From Pachypanchax playfairii (Eukaryota > Chordata > Actinopteri > Cyprinodontiformes > Aplocheilidae), in contig SSNP01000139.1 of NCBI GenBank assembly GCA_006937955.1, positions 559,188-623,187 on the forward strand: 64,000 nucleotides of DNA, read 5' to 3'. Below the pieces are notes generated by a model that was not told the DNA's origin, did no database searches, and worked only from the letters and a program-made list of their open reading frames with translations. Below are positions 46,701 to 57,075 of this stretch, one piece after another. A program made the position numbers and the translations under genes. Within the stretch, counting starts at the first letter, position 1; each line of letters begins with the position of its first letter.

Positions 46701-47854
46701 ACATGTGTTTGAAATTCAAGGATGCGCAGTACAAAACCTGCATGTTTGGTGGTGCTTTCATGGTGACTGAAAAATATTAAGCAAAGAAATAACAGGAATA
46801 GTTCAGGCATTTCAAACTGAGTTCCTGTGGAAGGTTATGAACAACTATATCTTAACTGTTATGGAAAGCTATTTGAAGAACTTCAGTTTGGAGAAATAGA
46901 GATCGAGTTTGACAGGACTGGTGAGCTAACAGCCAGTACCAACAAGTTATTAGATATTAACATGGTCTGAGCTAGAACAGATCTTCGTGATAAAACAAAG
47001 GTTTAAAAAAATAAATAAAAGCAGTGATTCCAGTACTTTAATTATATTTCCTTTTAGCAGAGCCCCAGTCTGTACTGGAAGTGCTACAACAAAATACCAT
47101 AACTTGGGTCTACATATAATAATAAAATTGGAAGATATGTAATTGTTTGTCAAATGGTATGTGCATTAAACACTATATTATGCCGATTAGAGCTGTTTTA
47201 AGAGAGCAGAAATTCACTTTCTTTTTATACTCATTTGAAACGGTCATTAGCTGATCAGTTTTGCTTAAGTTAAACTGTATTTCACCAAACTAAAATTTTC
47301 CATAGAAAGATCTAAACCAGGTAAAACACTACGTATTTGGAACCCATGACAATATTTAACCTTCATCATAACCTTTTCACTGAACCTCTTTTCAAAATGT
47401 CCACTGTATGAATTTAAGTTAATGAGTATAACTGATCACAGACATGATTTAGTGTTTGGAAGAATTTAACCTTCTTCAAACAAGATCAACTTGAAATTTG
47501 GATAAATAAAAGTCAAAAGAATTCTATATTTTCTAAACCAGCTACAAGTCCTTTTGGTAAGAACACCTGCAAAAAGAAACAGCACTCTATAGCACTACAA
47601 TCCAACAGACCACCCACCTAAGTTTAGCAGTAGCCCTTTTGAGTTTATGTCTTCATCTCACCACAGGAGGACGAGCTCTGGCCTCATTACAGACAAGACA
47701 TTCAGCAACATTTACAGCCTTTTGGCCATGCAAAATATTTGGTTCAATATTATATCATGTACAGTACAAAAAGTAAAAAAGACAGCAATTCCCCCAAATG
47801 CCTGCAGTATCCAGTCATTTTTTTCTTATGCAAACATAAAGTATCTGTGTGAAT
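46701..47854. other. No gene seen
   Basis: AT-rich unique sequence. The plus-strand frame at 47647-47982 runs into repeat DNA and is not considered coding. Confidence 0.4.
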
Positions 47855-47858
47855 TTAA

Positions 47859-47892
47859 AGAGACCATTTCATACAAATTTCATGACTCTCGG
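47859..47892. mobile_element. Short terminal fragment of the element A family
   Basis: TTAA at 47855-47858 is followed by AGAGACCATTTCATACAAAT, matching the inverted right end of element A (AGAGGCCATTTCATACAAAT). The fragment ends after about 30 bases at the border with the next repeat. Confidence 0.6.
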
Positions 47893-48437
47893 CGCAAAAA
47901 TGGATGCAGCGATCGTTGCGTGAAGACACAGACAGACGTCTGGATCATTCCAGCACAATTAGTGCTGCGTCTCCCAGGGTAGATGGTCCAGCGTGTGTAA
48001 CTGGTTTTCAATGCAGTGTTAAGTGAGCATACATTTAGTTTTCCAAACACTTGTGATGCAAATGTTGTGGCAAATTATCCAGGCTCACGATTATTTCATT
48101 CTGAGGAACAGTGTTATATTGGCGAGTCTGAGAGATGGTGAATATGGAGATGGCTGGATCTTGGGTTAGTGTGTGATGTCATTCGTGCTGTAAATATCAT
48201 TCCACACATTTATAAATCTAATAGCAGCTCCTGATCTGTTCCTAAGGTGGCGCAGACCCCCTTTACCCCTCCCACCTAACACCTGCTCAACCCGACTACT
48301 GAGGGGGAACATCGATATCTGGCCCACATACGCACTAGAAACATTGTGCGTAAAAGCAGGTGTCGGTGTTTGGACCGCGCTGGAGGGAAACTTTACGCAC
48401 CAGCCAAGGTTGTCCTGATGTTGTTTGCTGTATGTAA

Positions 48438-49111
48438 TGGTGCATTCACACCGGCCCAACCATCAACTTCATAAGCGGCAAGTTTATATGTAAAGTCTAT
48501 GGTGGACGGGCGTCAGACAGACGTCAACGGCTCTGCGGCGCTTTGTGAGCGTTATTAGCGGCAACTTTTCAAGCTTTTCTAGCATTTCAGGCGTTGATGC
48601 TTGAAAAGCTAGAAAAGCTCAAAGTTCAGCTTTTAACTTTTGACGTTCATAACGCTCTTGAAGCGGCATGTCAACCAATCAGAGCGTCTCATCGTAGTGA
48701 TGTAAGACGTCACAGCACGTAGCCGGAAAGAAGCGGGATCAGCCAAAATGGAAGATAAATCAACCTCATCCAAACGTAGCTCCTGGAGCAAATGGTTAAA
48801 CTCACCAAACTCAGAACGCATCTGAAGAATGGGGTGTATCCACAAACGGTGCTGATGCACCCGACGTCCACGTTGTCTTGATCTATGAAGTAAATAAATC
48901 CAAGCCACTGTCTCAATATGATCCGCAATAGCTCCGAACATCCCATAACAAAGGAAGCCCCGCCTTAGCGCTCTTTTTCGGTCAGGCTTTACGAGCTTTA
49001 ACGCCTATGCGCTCTGACTGGTAGGCGTTATGAGCTTCAACTTCAATCGTCAAATTTGGAGCGTTATCAGCGTTGCTTGACGTTGACAAAGTGGCCGGTG
49101 TAAATGCACCA
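48438..49111 (-). mobile_element. PIF-Harbinger-type element, non-autonomous
   Basis: Ends TGGTGCATTCACACCGGCC and the reverse of GGCCGGTGTAAATGCACCA are inverted with one mismatch. TAA occurs at 48435-48437 and 49112-49114. The TAA duplication and this terminus are characteristic of fish PIF-Harbinger elements. It contains a transposase remnant at 48633-48941. GC-rich subterminal repeats such as AGCGTTAT and its inverse recur. It lies inside another repeat and is therefore the younger insertion. Confidence 0.85.
48633..48941 (-). pseudogene. PIF-Harbinger transposase N-terminal remnant
   Basis: On the minus strand HRLWIHPILQMRSEFGEFNH followed by LLQELRLDE matches the conserved start of Harbinger transposases, where the block R-[RF]-[WF]-V-H-P-x-x-x-x-R-x-x-x-G-E-F-x-x-L-x-x-E-L-R occurs. 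Past LRLDE the frame loses the family pattern. The DDE catalytic part is deleted. The 102-codon frame is therefore a remnant of the parental gene held in a shortened element. Confidence 0.7.
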
Positions 49112-49395
49112 TAACACAACATCACAGAGTGGAGGCTGAAGATGTCTTTGCTGCAGCTCAACAATATATTTTTGCCTCTTCCGCTCATATTTGAAGCTCC
49201 AATGGCTCGAATTTCATTTTCCATTTGCACCTTTCTTGCGCCCACAAGAGAATAGCGCCGTCAAACTCCACATTTGAATATTGCTTTTTGCGCCGGTTAA
49301 GAATTGCACAGTCTTAGTAGATCACCCTCAAATTAGGAACACACCCTTGGCGCAAATTTTACGCCCTTTAGTTGGAATTTTGATAAATCAGGCCC

Positions 49396-50092
49396 TATGT
49401 TTAAATTATCAGTAAAGTCAAAGCTGAGTGACTTATAGGTCAGGAGTTTAGATAAAGCAGAAAGCTAAAACTATTATATCCATGACCAAATGTAGGAATC
49501 AGACGAGATAAAAAAAAAGACATTCTGCTGCTCCTTAGAAAAAGAAAAGCTGGTTAAAATGTTCTTTTGTGATAACAGACTCTTAATGAGTAATATCAAT
49601 CCCACATGAATAATTACCCTTTAACTGAACTTAGGACATAATATAAAGCTTTTATTGTTTTTAGCTCAATAATATAAAGAAATATTACAATGAAAAAGGA
49701 AAGTTGCATGAGAATTTATCCAGAATAACAGGTACAGTATTTGCTGGAAAACATTTCATAATAGCGCTGAGAAAAAAATTAGCTTGTGTCTTTCACATGA
49801 CCCACAGCACTTCTCTGTCACTTCTTCAGTTTACGTCTGTCAATGAGAATAGCAGATTGGGTTACTTGTTATTTATTGACCAATAGATTACAGGACTGGA
49901 TTCTTATGTGTGGATATTGGAGTGTATTCTCTGTGTGAGTGGTGTCATCACTAACCAACTCTCTCTGCTCCTCTACAAACAAGATTACTTCATTAACCAT
50001 TTTCCCAAGCTCCTAAGGACAAAGTGGGTACCTAACACTCTCCTGGACAAGTACCCCAACCTGCTGTCTTGGTCTTTTTTATTTGGAAACTA
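49396..50092. other. No gene seen
   Basis: AT-rich spacer. No part of the neighbouring coiled-coil gene was recognised beyond the Tc1 insertion. Confidence 0.35.
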
Positions 50093-50652
50093 CACTCACC
50101 TCAAGGATTATTAGGAACACCTGTCATGGCAGTTGCTTGAATGCATTTAGGGGTGTGGTCCTGGTCAAGACAATCCCCTGAACTCCAAACTGAATGTCAG
50201 AGTGGGAAAGAAAGGTGATTTAAGCAATTTTGAGCGTGGCATGGTTGTTGGTGCCAGACGGGCCGGTCGGAGTGTTTCACAATCTGCTCAGTTACTGGGA
50301 TATTCACGCACAACCATTTCTAGGGTTTACAAAGAATGGTGTGAAAAGGGAAAAACATCCAGTATGCAGCAGTCCTGTGGGTGAAAATACCTTGTTGATG
50401 CTAGAGGTCAGAGAAGAATGAACCGACTGATTCAAGCTGATAGAAGAGCAACTTTGACTGAAATAACCTCATTACAACCGAGGAATGCAGCAAAGCATTT
50501 GTGAAGCTACAACACGCACAACCTTGAGGTGGATGGGCTACAACAGCAGAAGACCCAACCGGGTACCACTCATCTCCACTACAAATAGGAAAAAGAGGCA
50601 CAATTTCAAATTGGTTTCTTGAACATGACAATGAGTTCATTGTACTACAATG
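50093..50652 (+). mobile_element. Tc1-like element, internally deleted and 3' truncated
   Basis: Starts CACTCACCTCAAGGATTATT after TA (50091-50092), the terminus of a common fish Tc1 family. The sequence follows that family up to AGGAAAAAGAGGC at about 50600. It then jumps to ACAATTTCAAATTGGTTTC, losing roughly 600 bases by comparison with the full element as I recall it. It stops near 50652, so the right terminal repeat is absent. Its end overlaps the stop codon of the coiled-coil gene. Confidence 0.85.
50202..50384 (+). pseudogene. Tc1-like transposase N-terminus
   Basis: ATG at 50202 opens 60 codons that include RRAGRSVSQSAQLLGYSRTT then ISRVYKEW, a paired-type helix-turn-helix that binds Tc1 terminal repeats. 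A TGA follows at QQSCG, where the intact family continues. The DDE catalytic core is deleted. The DNA-binding half is open but without a partner domain. No mobility is expected. Confidence 0.8.
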
Positions 50653-52058
50653 AAACCCAGGAATCTTTGCTTAAAGCTTTTCTTTTTCGGTTTCTCCTGC
50701 AGGGTTTTCACCTGCTGTTCCAGAGTCTGGATTCTCTCCAGAAGTTTCTCTGTGCAGGCTTTTCCCTCGTCTTCCTTCCTCTGGAGAGTCTCCTCCAGAG
50801 AAGAGATGGTGTCCAGCAGCTTCTCCTTTTCTACAGCGTGGTCCTCCCTCTCTTGTTGCAGATGGGCTTGGACCTGAGAGGCTGCTGCCTGCAGATCTTT
50901 TACAACTGCACCATGAACAGTCAACAGTTGAGACTTTTCTGTCTCCCACTGGTTTGTCTGATCTTTAATCTGCTGCTCGGTCAGCGCAATAACAGTTTGA
51001 AGGTTGGAGTTCTCCTCCACCTTCTTACCCAAACAGGATTCTGCTTTCTTCTTGCTGGAGCTCTCGGCAGTGAGAGCAGCTTCCAGGTCATAGATGGTTC
51101 TCAGACTGTCTGAATGCCTGTGTTCCATCACAGAACTCTGTGAAACGAGAAGATCGATTTCCTTCTGCTGCTCGAGAACTTGCTCCTTCAGTTTGTCCAC
51201 TTTCTCCTGTAATGGGATTTTTCTTTTTGCTTTACGCTTCAGAGCTGCCAGATCGTTGTTTGCAAATTTGAGGGTGCGTTCAAGACACATCCTCCGGTCA
51301 TAGTGTGTCTGCAGAGTTGATTCTTTCATTTTACAGGCTTCTTTTTCCTCCTGGATGACGGATTCCTGATGGAGGACTTGTTGATGTACCAGAAGATACT
51401 TTTGTTGTGCTTCAGTGAGCTGATCTGTTACATCTTTCAGCTGTTTAATCAGATCAGCGTTTGTCTTTTCATTCTCAGTGGTGCATAAGTTCTTATAATC
51501 ATCCTCAGAGATCCAGAAGAAACCCTCTCTGGTGTTACCTGGGACTTTTTGCTGCTGCTCTGTGGGTTTCTCCTTCTCCTGAGGGTTTACACCAAACTGT
51601 TTGTTTTCTATCGCTGGAATGAGAAAAATGTCAATTTTTACAGAAAATGTGACCCGTTTTGACAATTTCTTTTTGGACTCTTTGTCTTGGACTTTTTTTG
51701 AGGACAAGTTTTCTTGAGGACATCTGACTGTGGTGTCCTCAAACAAATCACCCTGTTCCTCAACAAGATGTCTGCAAACATCTTTACCTGCAGCATGTTC
51801 AGATGGAGGAACAGACTCTGGATACTCACTGCTCGGTGCTGTTGAACAGATGGCAGAGTTTCCATCCAAGTCTGCATCGCTGGCATTATTTTGGTGGGAA
51901 TATTCAAACGGACAGATGACAAAGTCGCCATCCGGCACGCTTCCAAATTCCTCATCTACCAGATCAGCCCAGGAGATGTTCTCTGGTAAAACTTCAAATG
52001 GAGTTGAAGACTGATCTGTTTGCATTTTGCTTTTAGAAAAGAGGGTATCACATGACAA
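50637..52058 (-). CDS. Intronless 473-residue coiled-coil protein, unidentified
   Basis: I do not recognise a named family. Residues 1-120 are acidic and low in structure, with ISWADLVDEE near 28-37. Residues 134-138 read KRVTF, a perfect protein phosphatase 1 docking pattern (R-V-x-F), though such patterns are common by chance. From about residue 200 to 455 the protein is a long charged coiled coil rich in Q, E, K and L (for example EETLQRKEDEGKACTEKLLE). A basic patch ALKRKAKRK lies near 275, and the tail KPKKKSFKQRF is basic. No membrane segment or signal peptide. The first ATG (52058) has G at -3; a second at codon 12 has A at -3. A single uninterrupted exon suggests a retrogene or a large exon. 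The final codons, about from FIVVQ, and the TGA lie in Tc1 DNA, so the natural C-terminus is altered. Expression is unknown. Confidence 0.7.
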   Translation of the reverse strand: MSCDTLFSKSKMQTDQSSTPFEVLPENISWADLVDEEFGSVPDGDFVICPFEYSHQNNASDADLDGNSAICSTAPSSEYPESVPPSEHAAGKDVCRHLVEEQGDLFEDTTVRCPQENLSSKKVQDKESKKKLSKRVTFSVKIDIFLIPAIENKQFGVNPQEKEKPTEQQQKVPGNTREGFFWISEDDYKNLCTTENEKTNADLIKQLKDVTDQLTEAQQKYLLVHQQVLHQESVIQEEKEACKMKESTLQTHYDRRMCLERTLKFANNDLAALKRKAKRKIPLQEKVDKLKEQVLEQQKEIDLLVSQSSVMEHRHSDSLRTIYDLEAALTAESSSKKKAESCLGKKVEENSNLQTVIALTEQQIKDQTNQWETEKSQLLTVHGAVVKDLQAAASQVQAHLQQEREDHAVEKEKLLDTISSLEETLQRKEDEGKACTEKLLERIQTLEQQVKTLQEKPKKKSFKQRFLGFIVVQ

Positions 52059-52619
52059 ACTGGCTTCAGGGAAGGGGGTCTGACGAAGAGCGGTTCAGAG
52101 ACTTTCTTTTTTTTTTTTTTCTTGCTACAGCTCAGCTAAAGAGAACCAGAGGAGATTCCTGTTGGTATATCATGCTGTATCTGATATGCCTTTGAATTCT
52201 CATTGTACTCTTGCATTAAAACTTGCATCATGGCTGCAGAAAGAAAACCCTCAACGGGAGACAGAGGAGACAAGAAGAGAGAGAAAAAAAGAGAAAATAT
52301 GATTAAATATAGAGAGAAAACACAAAGTATCTGCTTCAACACCTGCAGAAACACAAAAACAAGAACAGAGAGAACACGGCAAAAGCAAATATTTATGCTA
52401 AAAGAAAAAAAAAGGAAAAAGGATAATTTAACATAAACTCACACCTAACTGACCTTTTTAAACACTGTGCTTTAGTGATGTCACAGCCAGATTTAGTATA
52501 TGCAAACACCTGAGTGGACTACTCAGTGAACACCTGAGTGCAGTGACGCGCTTGTGATTGTGGAATTTCAACATTAAATATTTTTTAAAAAATAAAGTAA
52601 AAAATAAATAAATCTGAAG
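52059..52619. other. 5' flank of the coiled-coil gene
   Basis: Contains a T-run at 52107-52120 and a purine-rich stretch (52245-52440) on the plus strand. No clear TATA box or repeat is seen. Splice sites for an upstream exon were not found. Confidence 0.35.
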
Positions 52620-53095
52620 CGGACCACGAGAGATTGCAGCCCAGGACACCCAAGGACCCCCCCAGAGGTAGAGATGTACCCGGGAAAACAGCGCAGAGCG
52701 AACTACAACCCCACCAGACAAGAGCAGCAATGACCACCAGAGCGGCTGCCCCACAACCACAGTGCAGAGAACACTAGGGGGCCGTAGTGACGAGCCCATA
52801 GGCCCCGCCGGCCAACCAGCCACACCCGGGAGGACCGAGACACAGATCAGGAGATGCCAGGGCTCCCGCCCCCCAACAAGGACCCAACCCATCCAAGAGG
52901 GACCAGGCCCCATCAAGCAGCAGCCGGGAGCGAGCCAGCACATACCCAGGAGCCAAGCCCCAAACCCCAAGGGCCACCAACGTGCCATCCAGCCGAGGCA
53001 CCACCCAGGAGGGAGAGGCAGCCTCGGTGCCACAAGAGAGAGGAGCCCAAAGCGCAGGGGGGCTAACGAGCCTGGCACCCAGATGGCTGAAGGCT
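52620..53095 (+). repeat. T-poor, C/A/G-rich island
   Basis: On the plus strand nearly 500 bases contain very few T residues (CCCGCCCCCCAACAAGGACC and similar), which keeps several frames open and gives proline-rich chance peptides. Similar strand-biased blocks occur in the untranslated parts of some fish LINEs, but I cannot assign a family. It adjoins a hAT end at its right. Confidence 0.5.
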
Positions 53096-53139
53096 TTGTG
53101 CCGTTATTGTGTTCCAAGTTCCCTATACCACCTTTAAAA

Positions 53140-53237
53140 TGAATAAAATATTGATATTTGAATAAGATAATCGATTCTAAAACATGAAAAGCTGTAATCG
53201 GAGGTATCGATCTTTTAGTATCGATCCGCACATCCCT
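53140..53237. mobile_element. hAT-type right end remnant
   Basis: Runs through AATCGGAGGTATCGATC and ends ATCGATCCGCACATCCCTA, the inverted form of a TAGGGATGTGCGGATCGAT hAT terminus common in fish. No matching left end was found, so the element is truncated. Confidence 0.55.
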
Positions 53238-55050
53238 AATTATCACTATTGGAAGTGTTAACAATGTACATCCCTGTCCCCAAAATCATATTGTTTTGGT
53301 GTTAATGTGCTATTTTAAGACAGACTCATGTTATTTTAGGAGAAGCTTTTAAAAGCCAAACAGGAAGAAAGCAGGTGATGCAGATGAAGAGAAGGATGTC
53401 AAAAGTGCTAATTACATCGACTAAAGGTTTAGAGCAGCAGGTCTGCATGTTAAACAGCAGTTTTTCTCTGGGGGCGCTGAGTACTTTTAGGCACAGCTGC
53501 TGGTGACGGATGAACCAGCACACTGGACAATTAAAGAAAGGTTATCACCAGCACATACACTGCAGGCTCACAGTCATACAAATTTAGATGATATGACTTC
53601 AAAGCACAGGCAGTATTCTATAATACTTATTACAATTAGGGAACTATAATCTGTTGTTTGGGTTTTCTTTTAGCCATAATTATAGTAAATTAATATTTCC
53701 GACAATAAATCAGCTGGTATTTCTTAAAGGAATGGATTACAAATGTTAGTGTGTTTTTGTTGGAATAATTGTAATTTTTAGTGTTTATCCAAGAAAGAAT
53801 AGAATGAAAGAATATAACTTGTATAACTCAGAGGTTTTTGATGACGTTTTTTTTCTGTTCCATTTTATTCAGTGAAAAAAGGAGGTTGTGTTCCTTTTTG
53901 TTTACAGCTTAGAGCCATCTGTGGTATTCTGTAAGTATGAGCAGAGGTCTACATCACAGAAATTATACTGTCACTGTAAAGGGCACAGGTTTAATTTCAC
54001 CAAATAGATTACACGCTGAAAATGAGCCAAACAGATGGTAAGTGCAGTGTCCACTGGCCCACAGCAACACCTTTAACTTCTCACAGTGAACATATGATTA
54101 ATCTGGAAAGGCTTTACAGAAACATGTGTTCATAAATCAGTATTAAATAATAGCAAAAGATTTTACAGCATGGCACAAATCAGTTTTCATTCATTTTTTT
54201 GTGTGTGTGCATGTGTTGATCAAAATGTTTCTTAACAGCCCAATTTGCCTAATGGGAATGTTTTATTAAGTTAATGCTGTTAATACTGCTCATAGGAGTT
54301 GGCAGTGAACCCGTCATTGCTCCCAACATTATCATTATTTCCTTCACCATCATTAGTTTAGGCTAAACAATGTTTTTTTTTACATAAACGTAACTTTTGC
54401 AACTACCACTGCAAACATATAGATTTCTGACAAACCAAATAAAAGCTGCTGTATTCATGGATGTTGTAGCTGTATAGGAAAGCTGAACCCCACTAAAATG
54501 TTCTCAAGCCCCCCAATAATTTAAGTCATGTTATCCACCTCGTTCAGTTTTTTCACTGCTAAAAATATAAATGGCAGCTATTATGACCCCTGCATAAGCT
54601 TTTATTCTCTTGAATGTCGTATATGATATTTGTTTATTGTTTTGGTGTTTTATGAGTCTGCAGTCAGCTGGGGGAGTGGGCCTGGTTAGAGTTATGATCA
54701 TTATTGATTCAAGTCTTTGTGATGCTCAAAACTGAAGCTATTTTCCAAGATTTTTTTATTTTTATTTCATCCTTGTTGTTTTTAATTATTTCTAATATTT
54801 AAGTTCGCAAAATATTTTTAATTAATTGCAGTAGTTGGATTTGGATGCTGAGTTGATAAGGTGAATGCTGGTTTGGATCAGTATGTGATTCCGTTAGAAG
54901 AGCTTTTTTATCAATCCATTTTATTCTCACATGCATTTATGTGTGTTTTTGGCAGATCTTTGGTCATATGTTTGATTGTAAAGCATGAAAACCAGTTTGT
55001 GAAATTCTTTTTATTGTTAGGGTAAACACACAAGAACTGAACATGTGAAT
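53238..55050. other. No gene seen
   Basis: AT-rich unique sequence with no coding potential above chance and no recognised repeat. Confidence 0.4.
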
Positions 55051-55200
55051 GGGCCTGATTTAATAAAGGTTTGCAGGCACAAACCTCTCAGCGGCTGCAA
55101 AAACAAGCAGCAGGTGATTTACTGACGGTGCACAGATAAAACAGGACATGCAGCACTCTCATTCAGACTTACTGTTTGTGAGCAATGAGGTCAACACATC
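55051..55200 (-). mobile_element. Third, short copy of the GGGCCTGATTTAT repeat
   Basis: GGGCCTGATTTAATAAAGG then AAACCTCTCAGCGGCTGC and AAAAACAAGCAGCAGGTGAT match the inverted 3' end of copy 1 (37610-37708). Only the terminal 130 bases or so remain. Confidence 0.65.
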
Positions 55201-55212
55201 GGCCACCCTTAA

Positions 55213-55290
55213 AGGTGCAATATGTAAGAATTAGACCTTGTTGTCAAATCTGAATCCCGCAGTTCATGTAGAAAAAGAAACCGTCTGTTC
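55213..55290. mobile_element. Lone end of the element F family
   Basis: TTAA at 55209-55212 is followed by AGGTGCAATATGTAAGAATT and AGACCTTGTTGTCAAATC, matching the inverted right end of element F. It is truncated after about 75 bases by the start of the hAT-type repeat. Confidence 0.75.
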
Positions 55291-55296
55291 TCAGTA

Positions 55297-56230
55297 GGGA
55301 TGGGTATCGTTAAGGATTTATCAATACTACTACTCTTAATGGTACTCCTTATCAATCCGGTACTTTATCGGTACCCTTATCAGTACTTTTTTTTGAAAAT
55401 TAACAGAAAAGGGGAAAAACACAAATAATGAACTGTAATTATTTTATTTTTTAACAACTGGAACAGTAAAGCATGGAAAATAAATAACTAGTAAATAAAA
55501 GTAAAATAGTAAATAACTAGTAAATAAAAAGTACAAAATGAATAACTTACTAAAACACTATATAATCAACTTCTTTTATATAGCAAAAACTAAAAATACT
55601 ATTTGAAAAATTTAAGGTATTCAAATAAAAAATATCAAGCATAACTTTCTCATAAAACAGTGCAATTAAGAACCAAAATGAAAGATTTTGAATGTTAAAG
55701 TGTTTAGTACAAAAAAAGTCCTCTCATTCATAGCTTGTTGTTGTTGTTGCAGCACTCAGGCGGTCAGACACTGAGCAGCTCTCTTCATACAGTGGACGAC
55801 GGTTATATGCACAACGCTTATATGCAAAATATCCTCATATGCACAAAACTGCTGGGCACCAAGGTCGTGCATATAACTGTCATCTGCTGTATTTTGCGTA
55901 TTTTAGCTTTTATTGCATTTGTGACAGCGTTCATTGTCAGCATCTAGTTTTGTAAAATGAAGCCAAATTTTGGATTTTTTCATTCACTCTGCCATCGCAT
56001 CTGTGTACCTGCTGGTGATTGAAGCTTCTAGTGAGAGCACAAGGCGAACACGGGAGTGCACAGCTGTCTTCCCTCCTACCATCAGTCCCCACAGTGTGTG
56101 TGCTTGTTAAGGAGGAGCGGGCTGCTACAGTGTTTGGCTTGTTTTTATATCTCCCGCAAAAGATGAATACGACCTTAATTTACTGTTAAGAGGACCGATA
56201 AAGCTGAAGTTTATTGGGCTGGGTGGACCA
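55297..56230. mobile_element. hAT-type remnant with TAGGGATGGGTATCG end
   Basis: The left end TAGGGATGGGTATCGTTAAG is a well-known fish hAT terminus, followed by GGTACTTTATCGG-type repeats. A right end is not clear; ACCGATAAAGCTGAAG near 56193 may be subterminal. Around 55788-55875 CAGTGGACGACGG with GGTTATATGC words looks like a pogo-type end nested within. No transposase frame is seen. Confidence 0.45.
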
Positions 56231-56237
56231 TAAGAAT

Positions 56238-56272
56238 CGGCTACACATAGATTTGGCAGAGCCAGGCTAGTT
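56238..56272. mobile_element. Lone right end of the element G family
   Basis: GGCTACACATAGATTTGGCA followed by GAGCCAGG matches 41603-41630 of element G with one difference. The TTAA target is not preserved here (CTAG follows). Confidence 0.65.
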
Positions 56273-56330
56273 TTGATGTGGTCACCTGACAGAAGCTATA
56301 TCTCATTTCTGCTCTGATAGTCAACATTAA

Positions 56331-56793
56331 AGCAGAACTAAGTAAGTTTTTTCACCTCAATAAATGTTTTCTAGAGTCCCTGTGGGGGTAAACAAGGACT
56401 TAGCGGGGTGATTGGTGGGTCCCTCCCCTCCCTCCGGGGTCTGTGTCCTGAAAGCAGCACTTGCAACTTTCAGTGGATCGGACCCGACTAATCTCGCGAG
56501 AACAAACCTGCTTTACGGCACTCACACTCACGTACATAAATACAAGCATGAAGCCCTTGCCGTTGTTAGCAACGCCACCCTTAGGAGCGCAAAGATGGCA
56601 GAACCAAAAAGAACGAAAAAACTTTTGACCGACGAGCAGAAAAAAAGGAAACGTGATTGGGACCGAGAGAGAGCTCAGTCGCGGGTGAACATCGGCAGAG
56701 CATCTGCGGCGGCGGCGGGGGAACGTTACGACAGTGAGCTTTCACAGAGGACCAGTAGGGGGAGAGCGAGAGCAAAACTTACTTAGTTCTGCT
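56331..56793 (+). mobile_element. TTAA-flanked element H
   Basis: Perfect 20-base inverted ends AGCAGAACTAAGTAAGTTTT, with TTAA at 56327-56330 and 56794-56797. It is 463 bp long. It carries the N-terminal half of the RVNIG-motif protein. A fragment with similar ends is element J at 15287. Confidence 0.9.
56595..56786 (+). pseudogene. Exon with the RVNIG motif, shortened (element H)
   Basis: ATG at 56595 opens MAEPKRTKKLLTDEQKKRKR, then DWDRERAQSRVNIGRA. After RVNIGRA the family would continue F-x-R-W-R-E-L, but here the sequence changes to an alanine- and arginine-rich tail and stops within the right terminal repeat at 56786. This indicates an internal deletion of the element just after the motif. 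The basic N-terminus is the same type as in element J (MAEAPKKRK). No function known. Confidence 0.6.
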
Positions 56794-56849
56794 TTAACAT
56801 TTCGGAACTAGAAAAGCACTCAGAGAGCACAGACTTCCGTCAAGTGGAC

Positions 56850-57075
56850 ATGTTGTAGAAAGTATATGTCCATATCCGTAAAAAAAAAATTTCTGGATCC
56901 AGACGGTAATCCAGATCACCCCCAAAATCTAGTCAATTGTTCCTTGGGTCATTTCTGACCTTTCCTGAACATTTCATCAAAATCAATCCATTAGTTTTTG
57001 AGTTATCCTGCTAACAGACAGACAGACAGACAGACCCCGATGAAATCATTACCTCCTTGGCGGAGGTAATGATTA
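56850..57075 (+). repeat. Dispersed repeat ending in CAGACA array and TTGGCGGAGGTA
   Basis: Contains TTTCTGGATCCAGACGGTAA, ATCAAAATCAATCCATTAG, then (CAGA)n at 57015-57035 and CCTTGGCGGAGGTAATGA. I recall this combination as the 3' end of a widespread animal non-LTR element, but the class is uncertain. Confidence 0.5.

Larger units (their letters stand above)
47893..49395 (-). mobile_element. Repeat family with GGGCCTGATTTAT ends, copy 2, split by PIF-Harbinger
   Basis: On the minus strand it starts at GGGCCTGATTTATCAAAATT (49395) and matches copy 1 at 36785-37708 from 49137 downward. It is interrupted at 48438-49111 by a PIF-Harbinger element with a TAA duplication. It has the 5' part missing from copy 1 but lacks copy 1's 3' end. 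Confidence 0.7.

Noticed and set aside
50619..51113. 164-residue plus-strand frame
   Set aside because: Shadow of the coiled-coil gene on the other strand; leucine/phenylalanine-rich complement of lysine/glutamate codons.
52458..53264. 268-residue minus-strand frame and 126-residue plus-strand frame
   Set aside because: Result of the T-poor island; the peptides are low-complexity, rich in proline or leucine/glycine, and match nothing.
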